A DNA stretch of 64,000 bases from an uncultured Acetatifactor sp. (GCA_910586485.1 CAJUIA010000005.1:1-64000), one strand, 5' to 3'. Shown: positions 17,627 to 26,311, counted from the first letter of the stretch. Numbers and translations: made by a program. The notes: generated by a model from the letters alone, not told the origin.

Positions 17627-18622
17627 ATGAAAAAAGTAACCCCGATTATTATTTTTCTGCTTACTGCTCTGATCGCCGCCGGATGCGGAAAAAAAGAAAA
17701 TACGCTTTCAGGGCTCACACTGGACGCTGCAGAGGAAAAAGCTCTGTCCGATGCCGGACTGTCTTCTTCAGAGGTAAATTCTCTGAAGGCAAGTTCGGAA
17801 CGGACGGACGGCATTTCCGTATACAGCATCGAATTCAGCACGGAAAATATGAAATACAAATATGAAATCCATGCCGACACCGGCGAAATTTACAGCAAAA
17901 GCAGAGAAGCCGTAACCGGCAGCGATACGAGCCCGGAAGGGAATCCGCAGACCAGGCAGCCCGCAGATAACGTTGAGGAACGGCCGCAGACCAGGCAGCC
18001 CGCAGATAACGTTGAGGAACGGCCGCAGACCGGGCTGCCCGCAGATAACGGCGAGGAACGGCCGCAGACCGGGCTGCCCGCAGATAACGGCGAGGAACAG
18101 GTTACTCTGGAGGCCGCCAAAGCTGCCGCACTGACAGACGCCGGGCTAACAGCCTCGGATGTCACCTACACAAAGGAAGGTCTTGACTTTGAGGATGGGG
18201 TTTCCGTATATGAAATAGAATTTTACACCTCCACCCATGAATATGAATACGAGATTCACGCGGCATCCGGCACTATTCACAGCAGATGCGTAGAGCCTCA
18301 TAGCACGGGATCCGCACATCACGGAAATCACCACGGGGAAGATCACGAGGGAATATGCAATGATCTTTACTGCGGCAGCTACTGGTGCGACTATTGCCAC
18401 AACGGTGGCATTGCAGGAGCTGACATAGGCGCAGAACAAGCAATAAATATTGCTCTGGAGCATGCGGGGCTCTCCGCGGAAAACGTGACTTTTACAAAGA
18501 CAGAGCTTGACTGGGAGGACGGACGGGCCGTTTATGAAATAGAGTTTACTTCCGCTCTCACGGAATACGAATATAAAGTCAGTGCGGCTGACGGAGCTGT
18601 CCTGAAATATGAGATTGACTGA
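17627..18622 (+). CDS. Lipoprotein with three PepSY domains and a 13-residue repeat linker
   Basis: The signal peptide ends in lipobox LIAAGC (Cys20). Three PepSY-like units can be aligned by their common core: GISVYSIEFSTENMKYKYEI, GVSVYEIEFYTSTHEYEYEI and GRAVYEIEFTSALTEYEYKV. Units one and two are separated by four 13-residue repeats (PQTRQPADNVEER type). Between units two and three is a histidine- and cysteine-rich stretch (HHGNHHGEDHEG, then C-Y-C-G-S-Y-W-C-D-Y-C) that may bind metal. PepSY domains often restrain proteases or sense the envelope; the role here is unknown. It starts 11 bases after the PAP2 stop. Confidence 0.85.
   Translation: MKKVTPIIIFLLTALIAAGCGKKENTLSGLTLDAAEEKALSDAGLSSSEVNSLKASSERTDGISVYSIEFSTENMKYKYEIHADTGEIYSKSREAVTGSDTSPEGNPQTRQPADNVEERPQTRQPADNVEERPQTGLPADNGEERPQTGLPADNGEEQVTLEAAKAAALTDAGLTASDVTYTKEGLDFEDGVSVYEIEFYTSTHEYEYEIHAASGTIHSRCVEPHSTGSAHHGNHHGEDHEGICNDLYCGSYWCDYCHNGGIAGADIGAEQAINIALEHAGLSAENVTFTKTELDWEDGRAVYEIEFTSALTEYEYKVSAADGAVLKYEID
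17945..18100 (+). repeat. Four tandem 39-bp repeats inside the PepSY lipoprotein
   Basis: Units at 17945-17983, 17984-18022, 18023-18061 and 18062-18100. Units 1 and 2 are identical; units 3 and 4 differ from them at the same positions (R-Q to G-L, V to G) and from each other at one base. This pairing suggests a recent duplication within an older repeat. The period is a multiple of three, so copy changes keep the frame. Confidence 0.95.
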
Positions 18623-18629
18623 AAAAATA

Positions 18630-19061
18630 CTACAGGCTGCGCCGTTTTAATTCCTCCAGCCGTCTTCTGATTGCTTCCGGTGCGTCCTCCGGTCGGGAGA
18701 TTCCGCTCACGGCTTCCTCCATGGGACAGCATCCCGTACCCTGACGATTTATGATATAGTCTGTGGCTATATCATAGGAAAACGAAATATGATTCTCCTT
18801 AAATACGCCCATGGCAGCCCGGCTGACCACATGGGCGTATATCTCTTTCACTCCCAGCAGCACATACAGAAAGGCGGCAGCCTTGCCCACCACCTTGTCT
18901 GCGGCAGAAAAGCCCCTTATATCCGCGTCACCGTCCAGCCAGTCCAGCAACGGCCTTACCCCCCGTTCCCTGCTTGTATACATAATATCGCCCCTGCATA
19001 AAACGCAGGTGTACTGCCCCTCCTGCAGCTGCTCCATTGCTTTTGTCAGATCGCTTTTCAT
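18630..19061 (-). CDS. DUF1893 family protein
   Basis: A 143-aa protein. The core (YTCVLCRGDIMYTSRERGVRPLLDWL, then ADKVVGKAAAFLYVLLGVKEIYAHVVS) is characteristic of DUF1893, a cytidine-deaminase-like fold family of unknown function. A conserved GxGCCPMEE lies near residue 108. It converges on the PepSY lipoprotein gene with a 7-base gap. Confidence 0.8.
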   Translation of the reverse strand: MKSDLTKAMEQLQEGQYTCVLCRGDIMYTSRERGVRPLLDWLDGDADIRGFSAADKVVGKAAAFLYVLLGVKEIYAHVVSRAAMGVFKENHISFSYDIATDYIINRQGTGCCPMEEAVSGISRPEDAPEAIRRRLEELKRRSL

Positions 19062-19118
19062 GCCTCAGGCCCCCCGGAACCGTTTCTTCCGAAATTATTC
19101 AAAAAACTACAGGTTATA

Positions 19119-20147
19119 TCAATTAAACTTAAATATCTTCTGGCAGATTTTATAGCCCTCCACCGAGATCTTCCGGCCGCCCCGACCGGGCAGATTCATC
19201 GCTTCACCCATGATACCGTGACGCATCCAGCGGTACAACAGCCTGTCCTTTTCCTTGAGATATTGCCACAGCTCGGCCTTCTTGGCCAGATTTTCCTCTG
19301 TGTCGGAGCGTATCAGCAGTACCGATGAAACTGTGGTGATGATCTCCAGATAATTCCTCATATACTGATACAGACGCTTATGCTTTATTAAAGTCTGCTT
19401 CTTTTCCGTCAAGTAGTCGATCATCAGCTTATTGACCCTGATCTGCTGGTCAATGCGGGAAATCATTACATCCTCATTGACGGACTGATCTTCCCTGCCG
19501 ATATAATAACGGTAAAAATTCACATCCAGATAATACATGTTTTTAACAAAGGGAAGCGGCTCAAACACATAAAGGTTATCCACATAAAACGTATGCTCCG
19601 GAAGCCGGATTCCGCATTCCTTGAGCAGCCTTGTCCTGAAGATAACGGAGTGCATTAAAATATAGTGACCCTTCTGAAAATGATGGCAATCCTCCCAGGT
19701 AAAAATACGATCCTTGGGGAGACTGTGGCGGTACTGGATGACCTTCTTTTTCTTCTCCCCTTCTTTTTCATACACATAATTGCAAACCAGCATATCCAGG
19801 ACATGAGCTCCGCCTGCAAACTCCCGCAGGGTCTCCAGTACTTTTATATATGCTTCCCGCTTTACCCAGTCGTCGCTGTCCACTACCTTAAAATAAAGCC
19901 CTGTGGCATAGTCAATCCCCGTGTTCACCGCAGACCCGTGTCCCCCGTTTGCCTTGTGCACCACCTTGACAATGGCAGGATATTTTGCGGCATACTCGTC
20001 TGCGATCTCCGCCGTTCGATCCCTGGTAGATCCGTCGTCCACGATAATAATCTCCACATCGTCGCCCCCCACCAGGAGAGATTCGATACACTTTCTCATA
20101 TAATTTTCAGAATTATAGCAGGGAATTGCTATTGACAGTAACTTCAT
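19119..20147 (-). CDS. Family 2 glycosyltransferase
   Basis: A 342-aa GT-A fold enzyme. Visible motifs are SIAIPCYNSENYM at the start, IIVDDGSTRDRT (nucleotide binding), NTGIDYATGLYFKVVDSDDWV (DxD-like metal site) and a C-terminal region rich in tyrosine and arginine. It probably transfers a sugar to cell-surface glycans or lipids; donor and acceptor are unknown. The start at 20147 follows GAGAGG. The in-frame ATG at 20180 is part of the GC hairpin upstream and is rejected. Confidence 0.9.
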   Translation of the reverse strand: MKLLSIAIPCYNSENYMRKCIESLLVGGDDVEIIIVDDGSTRDRTAEIADEYAAKYPAIVKVVHKANGGHGSAVNTGIDYATGLYFKVVDSDDWVKREAYIKVLETLREFAGGAHVLDMLVCNYVYEKEGEKKKKVIQYRHSLPKDRIFTWEDCHHFQKGHYILMHSVIFRTRLLKECGIRLPEHTFYVDNLYVFEPLPFVKNMYYLDVNFYRYYIGREDQSVNEDVMISRIDQQIRVNKLMIDYLTEKKQTLIKHKRLYQYMRNYLEIITTVSSVLLIRSDTEENLAKKAELWQYLKEKDRLLYRWMRHGIMGEAMNLPGRGGRKISVEGYKICQKIFKFN

Positions 20148-20249
20148 CTTTTTCCTCTCATTCCGCCGCGCAAGCGGCATCTAAATCTGTGGGAACTTTG
20201 GGACGCGCAGCGTCACAAATTCCGAGATTGAAAATGACAATTTTCAATC
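20148..20249 (-). repeat. Structured repeat element between sfsA-mutY and the glycosyltransferase
   Basis: On the minus strand there are three hairpins: a perfect 10-bp stem GATTGAAAAT/ATTTTCAATC (20226-20249), an imperfect stem GGAA...GACGC/GCGTC...TTCC (20192-20223), then GCCGC/GCGGC (20165-20178), followed by GGAATGAGAGG and the start codon. The first hairpin is translated as the last residues of SfsA-MutY, whose stop lies within the element. The order matches the elements at 6254-6400 and 44980-45122. Confidence 0.7.
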
Positions 20250-22027
20250 TTTTCCTCCTTATTACTGTACCGCTCTTTTCCCAGGCGTACCTTCAAGTAC
20301 CCTGTGTAAGCGGAAAGTGCGGACGGCATGGGATACCTCTGCTCTGTCTCCCAGGGCTCCACAAAGAGCCAACGCCTGCTGTCTTCTCCCGGACTTTTAT
20401 GCTCCAGCTCGTCTACCCGGACCAAGTAGCCCTTCATATGCCACTCCTTATGGGTAAAAATATGTTTTGCATCCTCCAGGGGCTGAATGCGCAGCGCCCT
20501 GATCCCGTTCTCCGCCAGATAAGCCGTTATTTCCGCCACCGTCCTTGAGCCCTCCAGCATGGGAAACTCATACATTCCCGCCAGCAGCCCCTTCGACGGC
20601 CGCTTGCGGATAGCCGTTTTGTTCTCATCCCGGATGACCAGCACTGTCTTTTCCTCAATACTTCGCGGCTTTTTGGCCTTAACCTTAGGGAACTCCATCT
20701 CCGTGCCGTCCCTGTGGGCCGCACAGAGCCTGTTCAACGGGCAGCCTTCACAAAGGGGGACCCCGTTTGGAATACAGACGCAGGCGCCAAGCTCCATCAT
20801 GGCCTGGTTAAAGTCACCGGGGCGATCCTCAGGCACGGCGTAAACCAATTCCTTCTCTACTGCCGCCTTCACCTTTCCCTCCGTGATCAGCCGCTCATCC
20901 TTTCTCACCCGTGCAAGCACCCGAAGAACGTTACCGTCCACTGCAGGCACCCGCCTGCCATAGGCTATGGAAGCAATGGCACCTGCCGTATAACTGCCGA
21001 TTCCCTTCAGCTTCAAAAGCTCTTCATACCGATCCGGTATTTCCCCGCCGTATTCCTCCATGATCTGGATGGCCGCCTTTTGCAGATTTCTCACCCGGTT
21101 ATAATATCCCAGACCCTCCCAGAGCTTCATCAGCTGCTCTTCCCCGGCCTCGGCCAATGCCCTGACATTGGGCAGGGCAGCCATAAAGCGTTCGAAATAA
21201 GGCTTGACCGCTTCCACCCTGGTCTGCTGCAGCATAATTTCCGATACCCACACCCGGTAGGGCGCAGGCTCCTCCCGCCAGGGAAGAATCCGCCTGTTTC
21301 TATCATACCATTCCAGCAGCGGTTTGGGAATGGCTGCAAGCCTTAAGTTTTCCTTAAGCGGCACCGGCAGATTTATATTCATCCCCTCCGGCTCCACCCG
21401 GCAGTCGTATGCAAAAACCTCCACCCCCGCCCGGACGGCCCGATACAGGGCATCTTCAAATTCCGGATGAATGTCTCCTGCCGGCTCAAAGCAATCCGCG
21501 TTCTCCATCTGGATCACAAACATGACAATGGCCCGGTATCCTGCATTTCTCGCCAGGACCAGCTCATCAAGGTGCTTTACTGCCCGCTCCGAAGGCGCAT
21601 CGGGAAACCGGACAAGCCCTTCCTTCTCCAGTGTAACCCCTTTGACCTCCATCAATACCTTTTCCGTTTCCGTCTCCAGATAAAAATCAAACCGGGACCT
21701 TCCGTATACAAACTCTGGCCGCACCAGCTTTAGATCCGGAAAGCATGCCCCCGAACGCAGCCATTCCTCCACCGCCTTGTTTGGCGCCTGAGAATCTATA
21801 TTGATCAGGCGGTCCTTTTTTTTCACCGCCACCAGATCATAGGCTGTTGAGCGGGCAGGATTGCTGCTTTTCACCAGATACACAATTACACCGGGCTGCA
21901 GAAGCTCTCTGCAGCGTCCGGTGTTTTTGACATGAACCCTTTCCTTTTTTCCGTTCAGCTCCACATAGGCGATAAAACGGTTAGGCCGTTCTATAAATCG
22001 CGCCTCCGTTATATTATCGTATTTCAT
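20213..22027 (-). CDS. SfsA-MutY fusion: nuclease-like domain joined to A/G-specific adenine glycosylase
   Basis: Residues 1-228 match SfsA: VHVKNTGRCRELL near 31, then a PD-(D/E)xK-like site FDFYL...MEVKG (D114, E127, K129). Residues about 232-604 are MutY: SEIMLQQT (E263), helix-hairpin-helix LKGIGSYTAGAI, catalytic VDGN (D364), an iron-sulphur cysteine cluster between C416 and C435, and a Nudix-like C-terminal domain (GLLAGMYEFPML) that recognises 8-oxoG. MutY removes adenine opposite 8-oxoguanine. The start at 22027 follows GAGAGG. The last residues (about EKIENCHFQSRNL) come from the repeat element. Confidence 0.93.
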   Translation of the reverse strand: MKYDNITEARFIERPNRFIAYVELNGKKERVHVKNTGRCRELLQPGVIVYLVKSSNPARSTAYDLVAVKKKDRLINIDSQAPNKAVEEWLRSGACFPDLKLVRPEFVYGRSRFDFYLETETEKVLMEVKGVTLEKEGLVRFPDAPSERAVKHLDELVLARNAGYRAIVMFVIQMENADCFEPAGDIHPEFEDALYRAVRAGVEVFAYDCRVEPEGMNINLPVPLKENLRLAAIPKPLLEWYDRNRRILPWREEPAPYRVWVSEIMLQQTRVEAVKPYFERFMAALPNVRALAEAGEEQLMKLWEGLGYYNRVRNLQKAAIQIMEEYGGEIPDRYEELLKLKGIGSYTAGAIASIAYGRRVPAVDGNVLRVLARVRKDERLITEGKVKAAVEKELVYAVPEDRPGDFNQAMMELGACVCIPNGVPLCEGCPLNRLCAAHRDGTEMEFPKVKAKKPRSIEEKTVLVIRDENKTAIRKRPSKGLLAGMYEFPMLEGSRTVAEITAYLAENGIRALRIQPLEDAKHIFTHKEWHMKGYLVRVDELEHKSPGEDSRRWLFVEPWETEQRYPMPSALSAYTGYLKVRLGKERYSNKEEKIENCHFQSRNL

Positions 22028-22040
22028 ATTTCCTCTCATT

Positions 22041-22055
22041 CCGCCGCGCAGGCGG
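22041..22055 (-). promoter_or_regulatory. Short GC hairpin directly before the sfsA-mutY ribosome binding site
   Basis: CCGCC/GGCGG with a 5-base loop, followed by GGAATGAGAGGAAAT and the start codon. From the hairpin to the ribosome binding site it is almost identical to the site before the glycosyltransferase. Only this last hairpin of the larger element fits in the short gap. Confidence 0.6.
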
Positions 22056-22065
22056 TATCCTGTTC

Positions 22066-23064
22066 TTAAGGTACACAGGTGCGATTCTGGGAAGCTTCCT
22101 CACGAAAAACAACATTGCGAAGCGGCCTGTAACGATACATCACACCCTTCTTACGATACGGCACCCGTGCGGCAGGAACCGCCTGGGCCGCACTTTGGGT
22201 ATGCCGCCACTGATCGTCGAAGAAGATCTGCGCGCCAAAGGCCCTTAAAAATTCCCTCTTTTCCAGTCCTCCCAAGAAAAAGGCCTCATCTACCCGCACA
22301 TTCCAGGCACGCATGGTACGAATGACCCGCTCATGAGCAGGCGCGCTGCGGGAAGTCACCAGCGCCGTCCTGATGGGACAGTTTTCAGTTCCCAGCTCTC
22401 TCTGCAGACCGGAAAGTCTTTTTAAGAATTTTGCAAAGGGACCTTCCGCCAATGGCTCGCCGGCATGCTCCCGCTCATTCTCTTCAAAAGCATTTAAGCC
22501 CTTCTCCTGAAAGATTACCTCGGACTCGTCAGTAAACAGTACCGCATCCCCGTCAAAGGCAATTCTGATCCGCCCCGCCCACACGGTGTTACTTCTGACA
22601 GCGCTTTCCCAGCCCTCTGCTCCCTCCGTACAGATAATCCCTGCTGCGATCCCGCTATCGATTGCGCTCTGTACATCCGCCTCACAGGCGGATAAATATA
22701 AATCCACATTAAAAGCTGTCAGATAAGGCGCAAGAGAGGCGCCGCTGGCCAAAACCGAGCGGGTGATCGGCAGCCCGTAATGAGCAATGGAATTAAATAC
22801 CCTGAGAGACGTATCCGGACTGTTGTGGGACATAATAATGACCTCAATTAAATTTCCCCCATCCACACACCCGTTCAATTCCAGAAGAGACCGGATCAGC
22901 TCAAAACCCGGTCCGGGCCTTAAGATCTCCTGCTCATGCTCCACCTGATAACGGCAATAAGCCTCAAGCCCCTGGTTCTCAAAGATCTCGTTTTCAAAGG
23001 TCAGATCAAACAATGCCCTGGAGGATACACCCACCACCATTTTCCTGTTCATTCCGCATCCCAT
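22066..23064 (-). CDS. 5'-nucleotidase, cytosolic NT5C1 type
   Basis: A 332-aa protein of the PF06189 nucleotidase family (HAD-like). Segments include VVGVSSRALFDLTFENEIF at the start, VIIMSHNSPDTSLRVFNSI, RIAFDGDAVLFTDESE (the catalytic aspartates) and EAFFLGGLEKREFL with FFDDQ near the end. It would remove the 5' phosphate from nucleoside monophosphates in the cytoplasm. The start at 23064 follows GGGAG with 6 bases between; ATG 23052 is a weaker alternative. Confidence 0.85.
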   Translation of the reverse strand: MGCGMNRKMVVGVSSRALFDLTFENEIFENQGLEAYCRYQVEHEQEILRPGPGFELIRSLLELNGCVDGGNLIEVIIMSHNSPDTSLRVFNSIAHYGLPITRSVLASGASLAPYLTAFNVDLYLSACEADVQSAIDSGIAAGIICTEGAEGWESAVRSNTVWAGRIRIAFDGDAVLFTDESEVIFQEKGLNAFEENEREHAGEPLAEGPFAKFLKRLSGLQRELGTENCPIRTALVTSRSAPAHERVIRTMRAWNVRVDEAFFLGGLEKREFLRAFGAQIFFDDQWRHTQSAAQAVPAARVPYRKKGVMYRYRPLRNVVFREEASQNRTCVP

Positions 23065-23137
23065 AAGCCGCTCCCTTCCGCTGATGCCTTAAATTGCTGT
23101 CAGTCTGTGTCAGCATGTTAAAGGGAGTCCTTCCGGC

Positions 23138-23692
23138 TTATCTAATGCGGTTGCTTTCATATCTTTCCAGCGTCAGCAGGCATTTTTTCAAGCTCTCATA
23201 CCGCTCTTCAATATCACCGTCGTCAATTTCCACGCCGCAGGCAATCGCCATGGTAGTGATCATTTCGTCGGTGATCCTGTGATGCAGCCCCGCCAGAATA
23301 TTCAAGCGATGCTCGTACTCATCCGCATCCAGGAACTCCAGCACCATGGGATCCAGCGCCAGCTCTCCCTCGGAGGGCTCTTCCGGACTCCGCTCCGCAG
23401 CTGCCGCTCCGCTCACGGATTCGGCCGCCGGAGCCTGCTCCGCCCTCTGCCTTTCCGCATCCGGTCCCTGCAGCTCAAACCGAAACTCCTGAGCAGCTTC
23501 CGGATACTTCTCCCTGTCCACCCTGCTTGTAAACATGGAAAGAGGTCTGGCATAGGTTTTAAAGTCTCCGTACAGCGCCTGATAGATCACCAGCTGCTCT
23601 CTGGTCTCCGTATGCTCCGCCACCGCAGTTACCTGATACAGATTCCCTTTAAAATGCTTATAAATTTCTTGTGGTCTTGGAATAAATGACAT
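23138..23692 (-). CDS. DUF1653 domain protein with a C-terminal helical region
   Basis: A 184-aa protein. Residues about 3-65 are a DUF1653 domain (PRPQEIYKHFKGNLYQVTAVAEHTET, then VIYQALYGDFKTYARPLSMF). An alanine- and glutamate-rich linker leads to a helical tail (LEFLDADEYEHRLNILAGLHHRITDEM). The start at 23692 follows GAGGAG. An in-frame start at 23722 is unlikely. The function is unknown. Confidence 0.8.
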   Translation of the reverse strand: MSFIPRPQEIYKHFKGNLYQVTAVAEHTETREQLVIYQALYGDFKTYARPLSMFTSRVDREKYPEAAQEFRFELQGPDAERQRAEQAPAAESVSGAAAAERSPEEPSEGELALDPMVLEFLDADEYEHRLNILAGLHHRITDEMITTMAIACGVEIDDGDIEERYESLKKCLLTLERYESNRIR

Positions 23693-23791
23693 CTGGGGAA
23701 CTCCTCTCTTATGAAAAATCATAAGAAAAGTATACCCTACTTTTTTTAAAATGTCATGTGCTTCCTGCTAATTAATTACAATGCCGGTCCT

Positions 23792-24181
23792 TTAAGGCTG
23801 CGCCGTTATCAGAAACCTGTATTGAAAGCTGCTGCCGTCCTCTTCGAATGCAAATGCGGCCAGCTCCCGCGCCAGTATTTCCCGCTCCGCCTCTTCCATC
23901 CTGTCAATTTCTCCGTGATGGATCGTAACGGTGTAGCTTCTCCTTCCGTCCCCTTCTACCACCCTGGTCAGCATGATGCCGCTGTTGACAAAGCCCTGCC
24001 GCTCCAGCTCCTGTCTGGTATCCCTCACCAGCTGCTGCTCCTTTTCCCGGTAATAGCTCTCCGGCTCTGCGCCGCCTGCGCTCATCCTTGCCATTACCGT
24101 TCCCACAAAGGAAATGGCCGCAACAGTTACCAATAGAATCGTTGCAGCCACAAATTGAAAACTGCCTGTTTTTCTCTTCAT
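23792..24181 (-). CDS. Membrane-anchored small protein of unknown function
   Basis: A 129-aa protein with one N-terminal membrane segment (residues 9-30) and a soluble outer part. The latter has ESYYREKEQQLVRDTRQELERQGF and a beta-rich half (MLTRVVEGDGRRSYTVTIHH). It could be a structural or sporulation-stage envelope protein, but I recognise no family. It stands alone between the DUF1653 and DnaJ genes. Confidence 0.6.
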   Translation of the reverse strand: MKRKTGSFQFVAATILLVTVAAISFVGTVMARMSAGGAEPESYYREKEQQLVRDTRQELERQGFVNSGIMLTRVVEGDGRRSYTVTIHHGEIDRMEEAEREILARELAAFAFEEDGSSFQYRFLITAQP

Positions 24182-24307
24182 CCTGACCTCCCTGCCCGAA
24201 CGGTCAGCACATTGTGTTACCCGTCCGCCCTTTGTCTGTCAATGATTTTTACAGGCATATCATATACAATTATAAGTACTATAAAACTCTCTTAAACTCC
24301 AGATTAC

Positions 24308-25006
24308 TCAAAAATAAAATCCCGGCCCCGCTATACCGCCTCCACAGCACCCGCCGCCCAGGCAGCACACATTGCAGATCAGGTTGGCAAGACACAGCTT
24401 GGCACAGACATTGCCTCCCCCTGAAACAGGATAGCCGTATGTCGCCTGACGCTGCTGATACCAGTCTCCGCCGCTTTCAAACTGCTGCACCAGATTCCGG
24501 TAACTGAAATTATCAGGTTCCATGGCTGCCGCCTGCCTTGCATGCTCCAGCGCCGCCACATTACTGCCCAGCCCCGCATAGGCCATGGCGCTGTAATAAT
24601 ACCATCTGGCATTTCTTTCCTGCTGTGCCATTCCGTCCAGGGCAGTGCGCGCCTCCCTGTAATATCCGTTGCGAATATAATTCCCTGCCGCCCGGATATA
24701 AGTATTGTCCTCATACCCGGTCTCCTGGCCATACCCGCCGAAGCCGAAATCTCCAAACGGGCCGCGATAGCTGCGGCCCCCCGCATCCGTTCCATAGCCG
24801 CCGCTCCTGTAACCCGAAGTTCGCTCCTTCATAATCTGCTGATAGGCAGCCTGAATCTCCTTAAACTTTTCTTCCGCCTGATCCTTGTTGGGGTTATTGA
24901 TATTGGCATCGGGATGGTATTTCCTGCTCAATGTCTTGTATGCTTTTTTAATTTCTTCCTCGGTCGCATTCCTGCCCACCCCTAATACGCTATATGGATC
25001 GTACAT
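24308..25006 (-). CDS. DnaJ-domain protein with TPR-like region and cysteine-rich tail
   Basis: Residues 2-66 are a J domain with the HPD tripeptide (YHPDANI), which stimulates an Hsp70 ATPase. Residues about 105-170 read as TPR-like helices (YYREARTALDGM, WYYYSAMAYAGLGSNVAALEHARQAA). The tail is glycine- and cysteine-rich, with seven cysteines in its last 35 residues, suggesting metal binding or a membrane-associated palm. It is not a canonical DnaJ (no zinc-finger CXXCXGXG repeats). It starts 12 bases after the DUF5685 stop. Confidence 0.85.
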   Translation of the reverse strand: MYDPYSVLGVGRNATEEEIKKAYKTLSRKYHPDANINNPNKDQAEEKFKEIQAAYQQIMKERTSGYRSGGYGTDAGGRSYRGPFGDFGFGGYGQETGYEDNTYIRAAGNYIRNGYYREARTALDGMAQQERNARWYYYSAMAYAGLGSNVAALEHARQAAAMEPDNFSYRNLVQQFESGGDWYQQRQATYGYPVSGGGNVCAKLCLANLICNVCCLGGGCCGGGIAGPGFYF

Positions 25007-25018
25007 GTAATCTCCAAT

Positions 25019-25846
25019 CTACTGCTGTACTCTTTTCTCATGCACCGCTTCATAACGGCCCCATACCCCGGAATACAAAATATTTCGCAGGATTTCCACG
25101 TTCTCCAGAATAGGCAGCTTTTCAAATTCCCTGCAGCATTCCGACATCATCATCATCAGAATTGTTCTGCATTCTTCCTCAAAATCCGGACTTCCATATT
25201 TAACCTTAAGCGGATTAAATGTCCCCTTCTTAATATCCCGCTCCACGTCCTCATAGGCATCACAAATATAAATAAATTTTCCCAGAAAGAAACCGAAGGT
25301 CTGCAGATTCTCGGCCCATTCGTCCTCCCTGGGCGTCACGATCTGAGCCATAACCTGACCGAACAGCCCTGCCAGCGTATCAATATCCGCATTCTCTGCC
25401 TGCTCCGCCTCCGTGAATTCCTGCATCAGAAGGCTGATCCTTTTTAACTTCTCTCCATAGTCTTCCCGCAGCTTCCCGGTTTTTCCCTCCAGCATCCGTC
25501 CATAAATCAGCTTCCATATCTTCCGCTCATCCTGCCAGTCGTCACGGCATTTATACCAGGCAAACAGCGCGTTCATATCCGCCGCATACTCCGTAAACAT
25601 ATTATTGCTGGTCCTATGCTTTTCAAAGGGATGTGCAATACATTTGCAGCTTCCGGTCCTTGTTTCCGGCTCATACAGGCCTGTCAGCAGCATAGCCAGA
25701 AAGGTCATATCATAGCTCAGCGCAATCTGGCCGCATGCACCGTACTTTCGCTTCAGATCCCTGCAGATGCCGCAGTAAAAGGAATGATAAACATCAAATT
25801 CCTTAAATTTCATCTCTGCCTTATTAATGATAATGTATCCAAACAT
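25019..25846 (-). CDS. DUF5685 family protein
   Basis: A 275-aa, largely helical protein. The conserved start FGYIIINKAEMKFKEFDVYHSFYCGICRDLKRKYG carries a CxxC pair, and further cysteines and histidines occur near residue 65 (CKCIAHPFEKHR). A DxxxD pattern (CDAYEDVERDIKKG) near residue 205 recalls polyprenyl-synthase-like or terpenoid folds, so metal or diphosphate binding is possible. It lies between the DnaJ gene and the zinc-ribbon gene with short gaps, an arrangement that suggests joint function. Confidence 0.8.
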   Translation of the reverse strand: MFGYIIINKAEMKFKEFDVYHSFYCGICRDLKRKYGACGQIALSYDMTFLAMLLTGLYEPETRTGSCKCIAHPFEKHRTSNNMFTEYAADMNALFAWYKCRDDWQDERKIWKLIYGRMLEGKTGKLREDYGEKLKRISLLMQEFTEAEQAENADIDTLAGLFGQVMAQIVTPREDEWAENLQTFGFFLGKFIYICDAYEDVERDIKKGTFNPLKVKYGSPDFEEECRTILMMMMSECCREFEKLPILENVEILRNILYSGVWGRYEAVHEKRVQQ

Positions 25847-25854
25847 ATCCGCCC

Positions 25855-26250
25855 TCAGCTCTTTTTGATAAACTCCTTACCGCACCTTCTACAGGTGATG
25901 GCAATGCGCCCCCGGCCTCTGGGAACACGTATCTTTTGTCTGCAGTCGGGACATCTGTAGATATGGTATTGCCTCAGCTGCCCCATTTCCCGCTTCTTTT
26001 TTCCCCAAAGTCCTCTGATCCTCATGGTTTTTTTCAAAAACCACTGATTTTCCAGGGAACGCTTCGAAATATTTCTGGAAAACATACGGAAATAGGCATA
26101 AATCATGGCAGCGCCGGCCAACACATAAAAAACATGCCCTCTGGGAAACAGTGACAGCACCATACAAATCAGGGCCGAGACCATCAAGCATTTATTCAGG
26201 TCATCATAGCCGTACCGTCCAATCATCCAGCGCTGCAGTTTTTCTCTCAT
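25855..26250 (-). CDS. Small membrane protein with C-terminal zinc ribbon
   Basis: A 131-aa protein with two membrane segments (about residues 22-60) and a C-terminal CPDC...CRRC zinc ribbon (the four cysteines lie within about 24 residues). Basic residues surround the ribbon. It is first in a three-gene operon with DUF5685 and the DnaJ-like gene. Function unknown. Confidence 0.75.
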   Translation of the reverse strand: MREKLQRWMIGRYGYDDLNKCLMVSALICMVLSLFPRGHVFYVLAGAAMIYAYFRMFSRNISKRSLENQWFLKKTMRIRGLWGKKKREMGQLRQYHIYRCPDCRQKIRVPRGRGRIAITCRRCGKEFIKKS

Positions 26251-26311
26251 AGTTTATCACTTTTCCCTTCTAATCTGTAATCAAATAACCTCATAGCTTG
26301 GAACAGTTATC

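Noticed and set aside
17945..18100. CRISPR array
   Set aside because: The 39-bp units are directly adjacent with no spacers and are in frame within a lipoprotein gene.
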